A DNA stretch of 64,000 nt from Streptomyces rubellomurinus (GTDB taxonomy: Bacteria > Actinomycetota > Actinomycetes > Streptomycetales > Streptomycetaceae). The DNA lies in the NCBI RefSeq assembly GCF_000961885.1, contig NZ_JZKH01000003.1:129234-193233 (forward strand), written 5' to 3'. Position numbers and translations under genes: made by a program. The notes below the pieces were generated by a model. That model ran no database searches, was not told the origin of the DNA, and was given only the letters and a program-made list of their open reading frames with translations. Shown piece after piece: positions 32,128 through 41,020 of this stretch; the first letter of the stretch is position 1; each line of letters starts with the position of its first letter.

Positions 32128-33282
32128 TTGAGCCAGCGCCGCTCGTATCCCAACTCGGGTGACTTCAACCTGGACGACCTGTTCCGCCCCGAGCCCGGCC
32201 AGCAGCAGGGCCAGCCGGGCCAGCCGGCCCAGCCGGGTCCGCAGGCGCCGCAGGGCCAGCCGGGCCCGTACGGCCACCCGCAGGGCCCGGTCGGGCAGGC
32301 CCCCGGGCAGGCGTCCGCGCACCCGTCCGGGCAGCCGGAGTACTTCGGTGACGGCGGGCACACCTGGGGCGGCGGCCTGCCGCAGCCCGGCTACGAGCCG
32401 GCGCCGGAGACGCAGGCCCTGCCGCCGTACCCCGGCGCCGACCCGCACGCCGGCGGCTACCCGCAGGCCCAGCCCGGCTACGGCGGGCCGCCGCAGCAGG
32501 CCGCGCCCGGCTACCAGGGCTACCCGCCGGCCCAGCCGCAGCCCGGCTACGCCGCGCCCGGGCAGCCCCCGCAGCCCGTCCAGCCCGTCCAGGACTACGC
32601 GCCGGACGCCGCCGACGTCACCTACGCCGGCCCGCCCCCCAAGGGCGGCCGCCCGTCCAACAAGCTGATCCTCGGCGGCGTGGTCGCGGGCTGCGCGGCG
32701 GCCGGGATCCTGGTCGCCGTCCTGATGAGCGACGACGGCTCGAAGACCGACCCGAAGACCACCCCGGTGGCCGCGAGCAGCAGCGCCGCCCCCGGACCGA
32801 CGGCCACCGGCGGCTCGGGCGCCGCCGTCGACCCGGCCGTGAAGGCGCAGGCGCAGCCGCTGTCCGACCTGCTGGGCACGGCGAGCGACAGCCGCAGCTC
32901 GGTGGTGTCCGCGGTCGCCTCGGTGCAGAAGTGCGACAAGCTGCCCGACTCGCAGCAGGCGCTCACGGCGGCGGCCGGGAAGCGGCGCGAGCTGCAGACC
33001 AAGCTCAGCCAGCTGAAGACGGACAAGCTGCCCGGCGGCCAGCAGCTGGTCGACCAGCTGAACGCGGCCTGGACGGCCTCGGCGCAGGCCGACGACGAGT
33101 ACGCGGCCTGGGCGGGGGACGCGCAGGGCGGCTGCGACCCGAAGAAGCAGGACAACCAGCACTACAAGAACGCGGTGAACTCCAGCGGCACCGCGACCAC
33201 CGCGAAGAAGCAGGCCTCGCAGCTGTGGAACACGATCGCCGGCCAGACCGGCCTGCCCACCCGCAGCGACGGCGACCTGTAG
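32128..33282 (+). CDS. Proline/glutamine-rich single-pass membrane protein
   Basis: 384 residues from TTG 32128, with GAGGAA just upstream. Residues 1-175 are a low-complexity cytoplasmic region rich in Pro, Gln, Gly and Tyr (PGQQQGQPGQPAQPGPQ and GYPQAQPGYGG-type repeats). One transmembrane helix follows (LILGGVVAGCAAAGILVAVLM, about 181-201), then a Ser/Thr/Pro linker and an extracellular helical domain with two Cys and many Lys/Gln. No family name is known. The last codons and stop are partly duplicated just downstream (GGCGACCTGTAGGAAC), a likely recent slippage. Confidence 0.75.
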   Translation: MSQRRSYPNSGDFNLDDLFRPEPGQQQGQPGQPAQPGPQAPQGQPGPYGHPQGPVGQAPGQASAHPSGQPEYFGDGGHTWGGGLPQPGYEPAPETQALPPYPGADPHAGGYPQAQPGYGGPPQQAAPGYQGYPPAQPQPGYAAPGQPPQPVQPVQDYAPDAADVTYAGPPPKGGRPSNKLILGGVVAGCAAAGILVAVLMSDDGSKTDPKTTPVAASSSAAPGPTATGGSGAAVDPAVKAQAQPLSDLLGTASDSRSSVVSAVASVQKCDKLPDSQQALTAAAGKRRELQTKLSQLKTDKLPGGQQLVDQLNAAWTASAQADDEYAAWAGDAQGGCDPKKQDNQHYKNAVNSSGTATTAKKQASQLWNTIAGQTGLPTRSDGDL

Positions 33283-33309
33283 GAAACGGCGACCTGTAGG
33301 AACGGCGAC

Positions 33310-33333
33310 GGGCGGGCCCGACCGGGCCCGCCC
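33310..33333. terminator. Hairpin between convergent genes
   Basis: GGGCGGGCCCG and its exact complement flank an AC loop, an 11-bp stem. It sits between the membrane protein stop (33282) and the stop of the convergent substrate-binding protein gene (33352). Confidence 0.75.
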
Positions 33334-33351
33334 GCCCTCACCCGCGCGGGA

Positions 33352-34650
33352 TCATGCCGGGGGCCTGCCCTTGGTGAGCACCCAGCGGACGTCCACGAAG
33401 CCCGGCTGCTGCAGGGCCATCCGCCCGCCCTTGACCACCTGGTAGGTGACCCAGGTGTTCACCAGCCGGGGCGACTCGTTGCTGGGCAGCATGTTGGTGG
33501 TGCCCCAGTTCAGCGGCGGGGTGATGCCGACGTCGACGCCCTCGCCGCTGTCCAGCAGCGCGGCGATGGACTTCCCGGTGACCGGCTTGCCGGCGGCCGT
33601 CAGCTTCTCCACCACCACCCGGAACACCTCGTACGAGACCCAGGTGGTCTGCACGCCCGGGTCGGACACGTCGATGGGCCGCCCGTCGGTGGTGTCGGAG
33701 CGCACCACGCCGCGCAGCCCGTCCCAGATCTTCGCCGACTCCGGCGGGTACCAGCTGGTGACCATGGCGCCGGCCAGCGGGCCGCTGTCGCCGCCGGTGG
33801 AGTCGACCACCGACTGCTGCACGCTGCCGATCACCGAGGCGATCCGGGTGTTCTTCGGGGTCAGCCGGCGGTAGGAGTCCAGCAGGTTGCCGGTCGGCTC
33901 GGCGGTCAGGGCGCTGGTGACGCAGTTGCCCGGCTCGTCCTTGCCGATCGCCTTGCGGGCGACCTGCGTGTAGTCGCTGGACTTCTCGGGCGCCTTGACG
34001 TCCAGCAGCTTGATCCCGGCCGGCTTGAGCGCGGTGCCCAGGTAGCCGAGCAGCACGTCGCCGGCCGGGGTGTCCGGCCGCACCAGCGCGACGGCCTTGC
34101 AACCGGCCTCGACCAGCTGGCGGCCGCTGCCGCCGATCAGCGCCGGCAGGCCGCCGTCCACCGGGTAGGACAGCGGGCTGGAGAACTCGGGCTGGGAGAT
34201 CCCGTACCCGCCGATCAGCGGGATCCCGGCGCGCTCCAGCACCGGCATGAAGTCGTCGCCGAACTGGCTGTACGAGCCGATCACGGCGACGGCCTTGGCG
34301 TCCACGGCCTGCTGGGCACAGGCCTTGGCGCCCTCGGGCCGGTTGTGCTCGTTGCAGGTGAGCACCCGCAGCCGGCGCCCGCTCAGCCCGCCCTTCAGGT
34401 TGACGTCCCGGCCGATCGCGTCGGCCAGCTCGGTCATCCCGGGGCGGTCGGCGGCGCCGGTGCCGGACGGCGCCCAGGTCATCACGACCAGGTCGGAACT
34501 CGTGGAAGCATCGGCCGGTCCGCCGCACGCGGAGGCCGAGAAGAGGGTGGGGAGCAGCACCGCCGTGGTGACGGCGGCGGCGATCGCGGGCCGGCGGCGG
34601 TGCCGGGCGATCGGGGGACGGGCCCGGAACGAGTCCCTTCGGCTGGTCAT
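33352..34650 (-). CDS. ABC transporter substrate-binding lipoprotein (branched-chain type)
   Basis: 432 residues from ATG 34650, with GGAAG before it. The N-terminus has RHRRR, a hydrophobic core AIAAAVTTAVLLPTLF and SASAC, a weak lipobox whose Cys is probably lipidated. The mature part is a periplasmic-binding-protein type 1 (Leu/Ile/Val-like) fold: AVAVIGSYSQFGDDFMPVLERAGIPLIGGYG, VALVRPDTPAGDVLLGYL and GAMVTSWYPPES. No permease or ATPase genes are adjacent, so it may be an orphan receptor that shares a transporter or acts in signalling. Confidence 0.85.
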   Translation of the reverse strand: MTSRRDSFRARPPIARHRRRPAIAAAVTTAVLLPTLFSASACGGPADASTSSDLVVMTWAPSGTGAADRPGMTELADAIGRDVNLKGGLSGRRLRVLTCNEHNRPEGAKACAQQAVDAKAVAVIGSYSQFGDDFMPVLERAGIPLIGGYGISQPEFSSPLSYPVDGGLPALIGGSGRQLVEAGCKAVALVRPDTPAGDVLLGYLGTALKPAGIKLLDVKAPEKSSDYTQVARKAIGKDEPGNCVTSALTAEPTGNLLDSYRRLTPKNTRIASVIGSVQQSVVDSTGGDSGPLAGAMVTSWYPPESAKIWDGLRGVVRSDTTDGRPIDVSDPGVQTTWVSYEVFRVVVEKLTAAGKPVTGKSIAALLDSGEGVDVGITPPLNWGTTNMLPSNESPRLVNTWVTYQVVKGGRMALQQPGFVDVRWVLTKGRPPA

Positions 34651-34732
34651 CGGTCTTCCCTCTCTGGGGCGCCCTCCGGCGCACCGGGGAACAAGCCAAG
34701 CCCCCGGAGACGCACGCCGAGAGGGCAGAAGT

Positions 34733-34744
34733 CCGAACGTTCGG
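34733..34744. promoter_or_regulatory. 12-bp palindrome in divergent promoter region
   Basis: CCGAAC then its complement GTTCGG, perfect. It lies between the divergent substrate-binding protein (start 34650) and SCO4402-like genes (start 34900). A second, looser repeat GAACG-N6-CGTTC follows at about 34808-34823. It could be an operator; the regulator is unknown. Confidence 0.35.
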
Positions 34745-34899
34745 CAAACGGAAGCTGAAATCCGGGTCGGTACGCGTGTAGATCGCGAGTGGAGCACGAA
34801 CGGACGGGGAACGTACGATCGTTCTTCATGTCCGCCAGCACGAATTCTTCGCACCGGTCTGCCGGAAGCCCTTCTCGTCCGGGCCACCGCTCCAGCACG

Positions 34900-35343
34900 A
34901 TGGGCGGTATGCCGCTCAACGACCTGCCCTGGTGGCGCTGGCGTGCCCGACTGCGCTCCGCGCTGCACATGCTCTCCGACCCCGGCTTCCAGCAGGAGGC
35001 CTGGCTGACCGGCCGGGACGGCTACGGCGACGTCACCGACGCCGTCTACCGACTGGTCGAGGACACCTGGCTGGACCGCTGGTCGGCCGAGAAGTACGTC
35101 GGCGCGATCTTCCGCGACTCCACCGAGGCCGCCCTGGTGGACACCGCGGTGCTGCGGGCCGTCCGACTGCTGCACGAGGTCGGCGCGGACGCCCCGGCCG
35201 CCGCCTACCTCGGCCACCCCGACTGGCCGGAGACCGTCCGGGCCGCCCGCGAGGCGCACGTCGCGCTGGCCGTCAACGACGGGGACGACCCGGACGCGGC
35301 GCCCAAGTCGCTGGACGTGCTGCGCATCCTCACCCAGGTCTGA
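34900..35343 (+). CDS. SCO4402-family protein
   Basis: 147 residues from ATG 34900; ATG 34909 is also possible. It reads GMPLNDLPWWRWRARLRSALHMLSDPGFQQEAWLTG, then GYGDVTDAVYRLVEDTWLDRWSAEKYVGAIFRD and a helical tail ending in KSLDVLRILTQV. This is a conserved small Streptomyces family named after SCO4402, of unknown function. Helical and soluble. Upstream of purU on the same strand, 121 bases apart. Confidence 0.8.
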   Translation: MGGMPLNDLPWWRWRARLRSALHMLSDPGFQQEAWLTGRDGYGDVTDAVYRLVEDTWLDRWSAEKYVGAIFRDSTEAALVDTAVLRAVRLLHEVGADAPAAAYLGHPDWPETVRAAREAHVALAVNDGDDPDAAPKSLDVLRILTQV

Positions 35344-35464
35344 TCCCTTCCGCCCGCGCCCGCCCCGCCGTCCCCGTCCAGCTCGTGGGCAGCGGGGCGG
35401 CGGCCGTCCGGAATGTGACACGCTGGACCATTCACGCACGCACGACCAAGGACGGATTACCCCA

Positions 35465-36331
35465 GTGGAACAGCAGCCGGCCAGCGCCCAGTACGTCCTC
35501 ACGCTGTCCTGCCCCGACAAGCAGGGCATCGTCCACGCTGTCTCCAGCTACCTCTTCATGACCGGCTGCAACATCATCGACAGCCAGCAGTTCGGGGACG
35601 CGGACAGCGGCCTGTTCTTCATGCGGGTGCACTTCTCCGCCGCCGAGCCGGTCACCGCCGAGAAGCTGCGGGCCAGCTTCGCCGCGATCGGCGCCTCCTT
35701 CGGGATGGACTGGCAGATCCACTCCTCCGCCGAGCGGATGCGGATCGTCCTGATGGTCAGCAAGTTCGGGCACTGCCTGAACGACCTGCTCTACCGCACC
35801 CGGATCGGCGCCCTGCCGGTCGAGGTCGTCGCCGTGGTCTCCAACCACACCGACCTGCGGGACCTGACCGAGAGCCACGGCGTCCCCTTCCACCACATCC
35901 CGGTCACGAAGGACACCAAGGCCGAGGCCGAGCAGCAGCTGCTCGACCTCGTCGCCAAGGAGGACGTCGAACTGGTCGTGCTGGCTCGCTACATGCAGGT
36001 GCTCTCCGACCAGCTGTGCACCGAGCTGTCCGGCCGGGTGATCAACATCCACCACTCCTTCCTGCCGAGCTTCAAGGGCGCCAAGCCGTACCACCAGGCG
36101 CACGCCCGCGGCGTGAAGCTGATCGGCGCCACCGCCCACTACGTCACCGCCGACCTCGACGAGGGCCCGATCATCGAGCAGGAGGTGGCCCGGGTCACCC
36201 ACGACGTCAGCCCGGACCAGCTGGTCGCGCTCGGCCGGGACGTCGAGTGCCAGGCGCTGGCGCGTGCGGTGAAGTGGCACAGCGAGCACCGGGTGCTGCT
36301 GAACGGGAGCCGGACGGTCGTCTTCGCCTGA
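35465..36331 (+). CDS. purU: Formyltetrahydrofolate deformylase
   Basis: 288 residues from GTG 35465. An N-terminal ACT domain (YVLTLSCPDKQGIVHAVSSYLFMTGCNIIDSQQFGD) is followed by a formyltransferase-like catalytic domain with RIVLMVSKFGHCLNDLLYR, VVAVVSNHTDL, VINIHHSFLPSFKGAKPYHQAH and TAHYVTADLDEGPIIEQE. The enzyme hydrolyses 10-formyl-THF to formate and THF to balance one-carbon pools. The key Asn/His/Asp residues (N in VSNH, H in HHSFLP, D in DLDEGP) are present. Confidence 0.95.
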   Translation: MEQQPASAQYVLTLSCPDKQGIVHAVSSYLFMTGCNIIDSQQFGDADSGLFFMRVHFSAAEPVTAEKLRASFAAIGASFGMDWQIHSSAERMRIVLMVSKFGHCLNDLLYRTRIGALPVEVVAVVSNHTDLRDLTESHGVPFHHIPVTKDTKAEAEQQLLDLVAKEDVELVVLARYMQVLSDQLCTELSGRVINIHHSFLPSFKGAKPYHQAHARGVKLIGATAHYVTADLDEGPIIEQEVARVTHDVSPDQLVALGRDVECQALARAVKWHSEHRVLLNGSRTVVFA

Positions 36332-36346
36332 CGCGCTGAGCGGCGG

Positions 36347-37549
36347 CTAGGGCCGGGACAGCAGCGGGAGCGCGTGCAGCACCTCGCGGACCGCGGCCCG
36401 GTCGCCGTGCGCGCCGACCGGCAGCCGGTCCGGGTCGCGGTGCGCGGCGGCCAGCTGGCACAGCTCCAGCGCGTCCAGCACCATCGTCGCCACCGGCTCC
36501 CCGCCGGGCGGCCCCGCCTCCGGGCCGTCCAGCGGCACCAGCCACTCGCCGGCCGCCGGGCCGTCGACCAGCAGCCGCAGCCGCCGCCCGCCCGGCTCCT
36601 CGGCCGGACCGGCACCGGGGACGCCCGGGGCGCCCGCGTGCTCGGGCCGTGCAGCCCGCAGCCCGGCCAGCGCGCCGGGCAGCAGCCGGACGGTCAGGTC
36701 CACCATCTGCCGCAGGTGCTGCGCCGCCGGCGGATCGTACGGGTAGGCGACCGCGCGGGCCACGTCCTCGCCGTGCACGTAGCACTCCAGCGCGCGGTCC
36801 ACGAAGGCGTCGCGCAGCGGCAGCACGGCGAAGCCCAGGTCGACCGGGGTGTTGCCCCGCGGCGCGAGCGCGGCACTGCGCACCAGGTCGTGCGCGTGCC
36901 GGCGCCAGCGCGCCCGCACCGCGCCCGGCGGCTGCCCGGCCTGCTCGGCGACCAGCCGCGCGGTGCGCGCCGCGATCCCCGCGTACGGGCCGCCCTGCGG
37001 CGGGACCCGGGGAGCGGGGGACGGCCCGGCGGCGTCCTGCGGCGGCACCCGGGGCTCCGGCGCCGGGGCGGGCGGGCTGCCCGGGGCGGCCGGGACGGGG
37101 TCGGGCAGGCCGAGGGCGAGCGCCAGCAGCCCGTCCACCGCGGTCAGGTGGCCCAGCACCTCGGCCGGGCGCAGGTGCTCGGTACCGCCGTGCCACGGCA
37201 GTTCGGCCACCTCCTGCCACTCCTGCGGGCCGAGGTCGCGCAGCAGCGCGTCGAGCTTCGCGGTCTCCGCGGCGAACGGCAACCCCCAGGCGGGGACGGG
37301 CAGTTCGGCCGGGCGGCGGGTCAGGCACCAGTCCAGCACCTGCTGGCGCAGCGAGCCGGGCTGGTCCAGCGGCTCGTCGAGGGCGAGCCAGCCGGCCGCC
37401 TCGCGCAGCCGGGCGGCCTCCTCGGCGCACTCCGGGCAGGCGCGCAGGTGCTGCTCCAACTCGGCGGCCTCGTGCGGCGGGCAGGCGCCGAGGGCCCAGG
37501 CGCCGAGCAGCGAGCGCAGGGCGTCGTGCCGGTCGTCGGTGGTCGTCAC
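36347..37549 (-). CDS. Zinc-finger anti-sigma factor with MDMPI-like domain
   Basis: 400 residues. The N-terminal anti-sigma domain has LGAWALGACPPHEAAELEQHLRACPECAEE, with the His-x3-Cys-x2-Cys zinc signature (HLRACPEC). A maleylpyruvate-isomerase-type domain follows (TAVDGLLALALG, DLGFAVLPLRDAFVDRALECYVHGEDVARAV), interrupted by a Pro-rich insert near residues 150-190. No transmembrane helix is apparent, so it should be cytosolic. It starts inside the stop of the sigma gene (ATGA overlap) and is therefore its cognate partner. Confidence 0.85.
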   Translation of the reverse strand: MTTTDDRHDALRSLLGAWALGACPPHEAAELEQHLRACPECAEEAARLREAAGWLALDEPLDQPGSLRQQVLDWCLTRRPAELPVPAWGLPFAAETAKLDALLRDLGPQEWQEVAELPWHGGTEHLRPAEVLGHLTAVDGLLALALGLPDPVPAAPGSPPAPAPEPRVPPQDAAGPSPAPRVPPQGGPYAGIAARTARLVAEQAGQPPGAVRARWRRHAHDLVRSAALAPRGNTPVDLGFAVLPLRDAFVDRALECYVHGEDVARAVAYPYDPPAAQHLRQMVDLTVRLLPGALAGLRAARPEHAGAPGVPGAGPAEEPGGRRLRLLVDGPAAGEWLVPLDGPEAGPPGGEPVATMVLDALELCQLAAAHRDPDRLPVGAHGDRAAVREVLHALPLLSRP

Positions 37550-38259
37550 GTGCCCCCGTCCCCCTCGTGCCGGCGGCCCCCGCAGTCGGTGTCCTGCCCG
37601 GTGTCCGGGTGTCGCTCGGTGTCCGGGTGCTGCCCGGTGTCCGGGTCGCGGGGCCGGTCCGGGCGGGTGGCGTCCTCGGCCAGTTCGGTGGCCAGCAGGG
37701 CCAGGCCGAGCCGCATCCGCTGCTTGGCGGCCTGCTCGCTGATGCCGAGCAGCCGGGCCGTCTCCTGGTAGGTGCGGCCGTCGTAGTAGGTCACGGTGAT
37801 CGTCTCACGCAGGGGAGCGGGCAGGGATTCGACCACGTACTGCGCGCGTGCGGCGGCGGCGACGGCGCGGATCTCCGCCTCGGCGGACTCGGGGGCCTCG
37901 GTGGCCGCTTCGGCGGCCGCGGGGTCGTCGGCGGTGCCGCCCGCCGCCCGGGTGGGGACGAGGTCGGCGGCGCGCCGGGCCCGCAGCCGTTCCACGGCGA
38001 GGCGGTGGGTGAGCGCGCCGAGCCAGGAGCGCAGCGAGCCCTGGGCGGGGTCGAAGTCCTCGGGGCGCTCCCAGACGCGGGCGAAGACCTCCCGGGTGAG
38101 CCGCGCGGCGGCGGCCTGGTCGCCGAGGACGCGGCCGGCCAGGCCGTGCACCATCGGCGAGAGCTGGTCGTAGAGTTCGCCGAGCGCGGTCTCCTCGCCA
38201 CGGGCGAGGCGGCGCTGCAACCGCTCGTCCCAGCGCGGGGTCTCGTCCGGGGCGGCCAT
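37546..38259 (-). CDS. ECF-family RNA polymerase sigma factor
   Basis: 237 residues from ATG 38259, with GGAGGGGG about 9 bases upstream. Region 2 is ALGELYDQLSPMVHGLAGRVLGDQAAAARLTREVFARVWERPEDFDPAQGSLRSWLGALTHRLAVERLR. Region 4 is VESLPAPLRETITVTYYDGRTYQETARLLGISEQAAKQRMRLGLALLA. The C-terminal tail is a low-complexity (H/R)PDTGQ repeat. Translationally coupled (4-base overlap) to the anti-sigma gene, so it should be kept inactive until a signal frees it. No target promoter was identified. Confidence 0.9.
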   Translation of the reverse strand: MAAPDETPRWDERLQRRLARGEETALGELYDQLSPMVHGLAGRVLGDQAAAARLTREVFARVWERPEDFDPAQGSLRSWLGALTHRLAVERLRARRAADLVPTRAAGGTADDPAAAEAATEAPESAEAEIRAVAAAARAQYVVESLPAPLRETITVTYYDGRTYQETARLLGISEQAAKQRMRLGLALLATELAEDATRPDRPRDPDTGQHPDTERHPDTGQDTDCGGRRHEGDGGT

Positions 38260-38849
38260 CGGGAACCACCCCCTCCTGCCCGGGTTCGCTGGCTTACTCC
38301 ACGGTATCTTGCGGCCGGTCCGCGGCGGGAGGGAATCCGGCAAGAACGGAACGGGCTCTCACGGATCGTCACATGGTGGGACAGTCCGCTGGTGGGACGG
38401 TCCGGCGATGCCGCTGTTCGAGATCGGCTGGACATATGTCGCACGGGTGGTTCGCGAGTGGCGGCGGCGGTGCGGGGGGTGTGCGGCGGTAGGTTCCGGT
38501 CTGCGGAAAACCGGCCGGTCGGCCCGGGCCGGACGAGCGCCGGTGCGAAGCTCGCGAGAGTGAACGGGACAGTATGCACTGCCCTGTCCCCCGATCGCTG
38601 GAATATGCCCGAAGCGCTTGCTGCGGCCCGTCAGCCCGCCCATCCTGAGGCGAGTTCGTGTCGCGGCCGGTGTGCGGCGGCCAAGAGACGGGCCTTGGGC
38701 GGCGCGGACGAGCCGACGTGGGCGGGCAGGCCGGGCGGGCGCCCGGAAGTGACGGCCCGGGTGGCACCGGGCGAGGTGCGAGGACCCGCCGGCCGGCCGA
38801 TCCGGCCCGATCGGGACATGGCCGAACTGCGAGTGCAGGTGGTGGAGCG
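38260..38849. other. 590-bp region without a confident gene
   Basis: Divergent region between the sigma gene and the RsbW-like gene. It holds a 15-bp direct repeat TGGTGGGAC(A/G)GTCCG at 38374-38388 and 38390-38404. It also has a 7-bp-stem hairpin GGGACAG...CTGTCCC at 38566-38590. A 51-codon frame from ATG 38408 (MPLFEIGWTYVARVV...) ends at 38563 but becomes Arg/Gly-rich, and is not called as a gene. The direct repeats could bind the regulator of the sigma operon. Confidence 0.5.
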
Positions 38850-39326
38850 GTGCAGGTTCTTCAGGTGCAGCTGGCGGTGCAGGCGGACCCGGCCGAGGTG
38901 GGCCGGGCCCGCCGGTGGGTGCGGTCGCGGCTGTTGAACCACGGGGTGGACCCGGACGCGCCGATGGCCGAGACGGTGGTGCTGGTGGTCTCCGAGCTGG
39001 TGACCAACGCCGTCGTGCACACGGGCTGTCCGGCCGTGCTGCGGCTGTGCCTGCCGGTCGTCGAGGACGGCCCGGCGGGTGGCGGACCGGCCGGCCTGCT
39101 GCGGGTCGAGGTCGCCGACGCGAGCACCCGCGCGCCGGCCCCGCGGCACGCCGGGGCCGACCAGGACGCGACCAACGGGCGCGGGCTGGAGCTGGTCGAG
39201 CTGCTCTGCGAGCGCTGGGGCTGGTACCCGGACGGCTCGGGCAAGCGGGTGTGGTGCGAGATCGGCGCGGACGCCCGTCCGGTGGACCCGCTGGCCGACG
39301 TGGACTGGGCGGCTCTGGCGCAATAG
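38850..39326 (+). CDS. RsbW-like anti-sigma/ATP-binding (HATPase_c) protein
   Basis: 158 residues from GTG 38850. A GHKL ATPase fold has the N-box VVSELVTNAVVHTG and the G-box-like DATNGRGLELVELLCERWGWYPDGSGKRVWCEI. This small stand-alone family in Streptomyces is related to anti-sigma kinases of the RsbW/SpoIIAB type. No anti-anti-sigma partner is adjacent. The upstream in-frame codons are Arg/Gly-rich and were not taken as coding. Start codon and ribosome site (AGGTGG) are moderate. Confidence 0.82.
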   Translation: MQVLQVQLAVQADPAEVGRARRWVRSRLLNHGVDPDAPMAETVVLVVSELVTNAVVHTGCPAVLRLCLPVVEDGPAGGGPAGLLRVEVADASTRAPAPRHAGADQDATNGRGLELVELLCERWGWYPDGSGKRVWCEIGADARPVDPLADVDWAALAQ

Positions 39327-39882
39327 CGCCGCCGGGGCGCGGGCCCGCGGCCGGTGACGATCACCCGGCCGAAAGGTGACGCAACCATTCCGAATTTCCG
39401 ACAACCCATTGACGTGACGTATCCGACTGATCACGCTTGGGTCCGGCTCTCCGTTGCGAGGGGACGCCGAGGGGACGTCCGTCCGCCGTCACGGTGCTGC
39501 TGTTCAGGGGGAACGCGTCAGCAGGGGGAGCCGTGGACCGCCGGAGGCGGGCCGCTCCTCGGCGAACGCGGAGGGTGCGACCCGGGTCCAGGACCCGAGC
39601 GTCGCGATCGGACGGCGGCCCGTGGCGCCGCGCGCGGGGGGTGCGCGGCCGGGCGCCGTCCGATCCCGTACGTCCCGGATGCCGCCGGCGTGGCCCGGCG
39701 GCGGTTCGGCAGCGGTGCGCGGACGGCGCGGCGGTGGATCACCGGTGGCTCGCCGACGGCCGGGTGACGGCCGGGTGACGGCCGGGCGGCGGCTCGGCGG
39801 GCGGCTCGCGGGCGGCGTTTTCCGGCCAACCGCCCAGTCTCTTCCCAGGCTTCACTCAGGCACGCTTCACACGACCGGAACC
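39327..39882. other. 556-bp gene-free region with 11-bp tandem repeat
   Basis: Lies between the RsbW-like gene and the stop of the GlxA-type regulator. The only feature is a three-copy GACGGCCGGGT repeat at 39755-39787. The frames here give Arg/Gly/Pro-rich translations without family likeness. Nothing else was seen. Confidence 0.5.
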
Positions 39883-40869
39883 TCAGGAGGTGCGCCGCAC
39901 CCCCGGGTCGGCCCGGAAGGTCCGCCGGTAGGCGCTCGGCGCGACGTCCAGCCGGCCGCGCAGCTGCAGCCGCAGCGAGGCGGCGGTGCCGAAACCGGAC
40001 TCCCGGGCGACCTGGTCGATGCTCAGGTCGGTGCGCTCCAGCAGCTGCCGGGCCCGCTCGGCGCGCTGCACGGTGATCCACTGCCCGGGGCTGGAACCGG
40101 TCTCCTCGCGGAAGCGCCGGGTGAAGGTCCGCACGCTCATGCCCGCCCGGTCGGCGAGCTGCTTGAGCGCCAGCGGCCGGTCCAGGTGCTCCAGCGCCCA
40201 GGCACGCACGGCGGAGGTGCCCTGGCCGGTGGCGGCCGGCGGGCTCGGCGCCTCGACGTACTGCTTCTGGCCGCCCTCGCGCCACGGCGGCACCAGGCAG
40301 TTGCGGGCCACCGCGTTGGCCACCGCGCTGCCGTGGTCGCGGCGCACCACGTGCAGGCACAGGTCCACCCCGGCGGCCACCCCGCCGGAGGTGAGGACGT
40401 CGCCGTCGTCGGTGTAGAGCACGTCCGGATCCAGCCGCACCTGCGGGAACAGCCGGGCGAACCGCGCGGTGTAGCGCCAGTGCGTGGTGGCCGGGCGGCC
40501 GTCCAGCAGCCCGGCGGCGGCCAGCAGGAAGGAGCCGGTGCAGATCGACATCAGCCGGGTGCCGGGCCGGATCCGGGCCAGCGCGGCGGCCAGGGCGGGG
40601 GTGAAGGCGGCGTCCACCGCCTCCGGGCTGGAGTCGGCGGAGGCCGGGACCACCACGGTGTCGGCCCGCTCCAGCAGTTCCGGCCCGTGGTCGACGGCGA
40701 TCCGGAAGTCGGCGCTGGTGGCGACCGGGCCGCCGTCCAGGGTGCAGGTGGCCACCCGGTAGAGCGGGCGGCCGGCCGGATCCCTGGCGCCGCCGAAGAT
40801 CCTTGCCGGGATGCCGAGTTCGAACGCGATCACGCCGTCCAGGGCGAGCACCGCGACCAGGTGCGTCAT
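39883..40869 (-). CDS. GlxA-family transcriptional regulator (DJ-1/PfpI + AraC HTH)
   Basis: 328 residues. The N-terminal class-I amidotransferase-like domain (about 1-170) has the elbow LMSICTGSFLLAAAGLLDGRPATTHW with the Cys in place. The C-terminal AraC HTH (about 215-315) has LALKQLADRAGMSVRTFTRRFREETGSSPGQW and VARESGFGTAASLRLQLRGRLDVAPSAYRRTF. Such proteins sense small metabolites and activate neighbouring genes. It is divergent from the MFS transporter at 41021, its likely target. Confidence 0.9.
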   Translation of the reverse strand: MTHLVAVLALDGVIAFELGIPARIFGGARDPAGRPLYRVATCTLDGGPVATSADFRIAVDHGPELLERADTVVVPASADSSPEAVDAAFTPALAAALARIRPGTRLMSICTGSFLLAAAGLLDGRPATTHWRYTARFARLFPQVRLDPDVLYTDDGDVLTSGGVAAGVDLCLHVVRRDHGSAVANAVARNCLVPPWREGGQKQYVEAPSPPAATGQGTSAVRAWALEHLDRPLALKQLADRAGMSVRTFTRRFREETGSSPGQWITVQRAERARQLLERTDLSIDQVARESGFGTAASLRLQLRGRLDVAPSAYRRTFRADPGVRRTS

Positions 40870-41020
40870 GCCGTTCCCTCCCGAGTGCGGTGGCTGCCGG
40901 CCACCACGGTGGCCGGTGCGGTGGTCCGGGCCATGGTACGCCCGGTGGTGGCCCGATCCTTGCGAAAGCTGTCATTCAGGCCACTCGTGGCGGCCCCGGC
41001 GCCTCGGGAGACTCGTCCGC

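Noticed and set aside
38408..38563. Small gene MPLFEIGWTYVARVV... of 51 codons
   Set aside because: Turns into Arg/Gly-rich sequence, lacks a ribosome site and shows no family likeness.
39437..39778. Possible small proteins in the 39.3-39.9 kb gap
   Set aside because: All frames give Arg/Gly/Pro-rich translations typical of random GC-rich DNA, and contain the 11-bp repeat.
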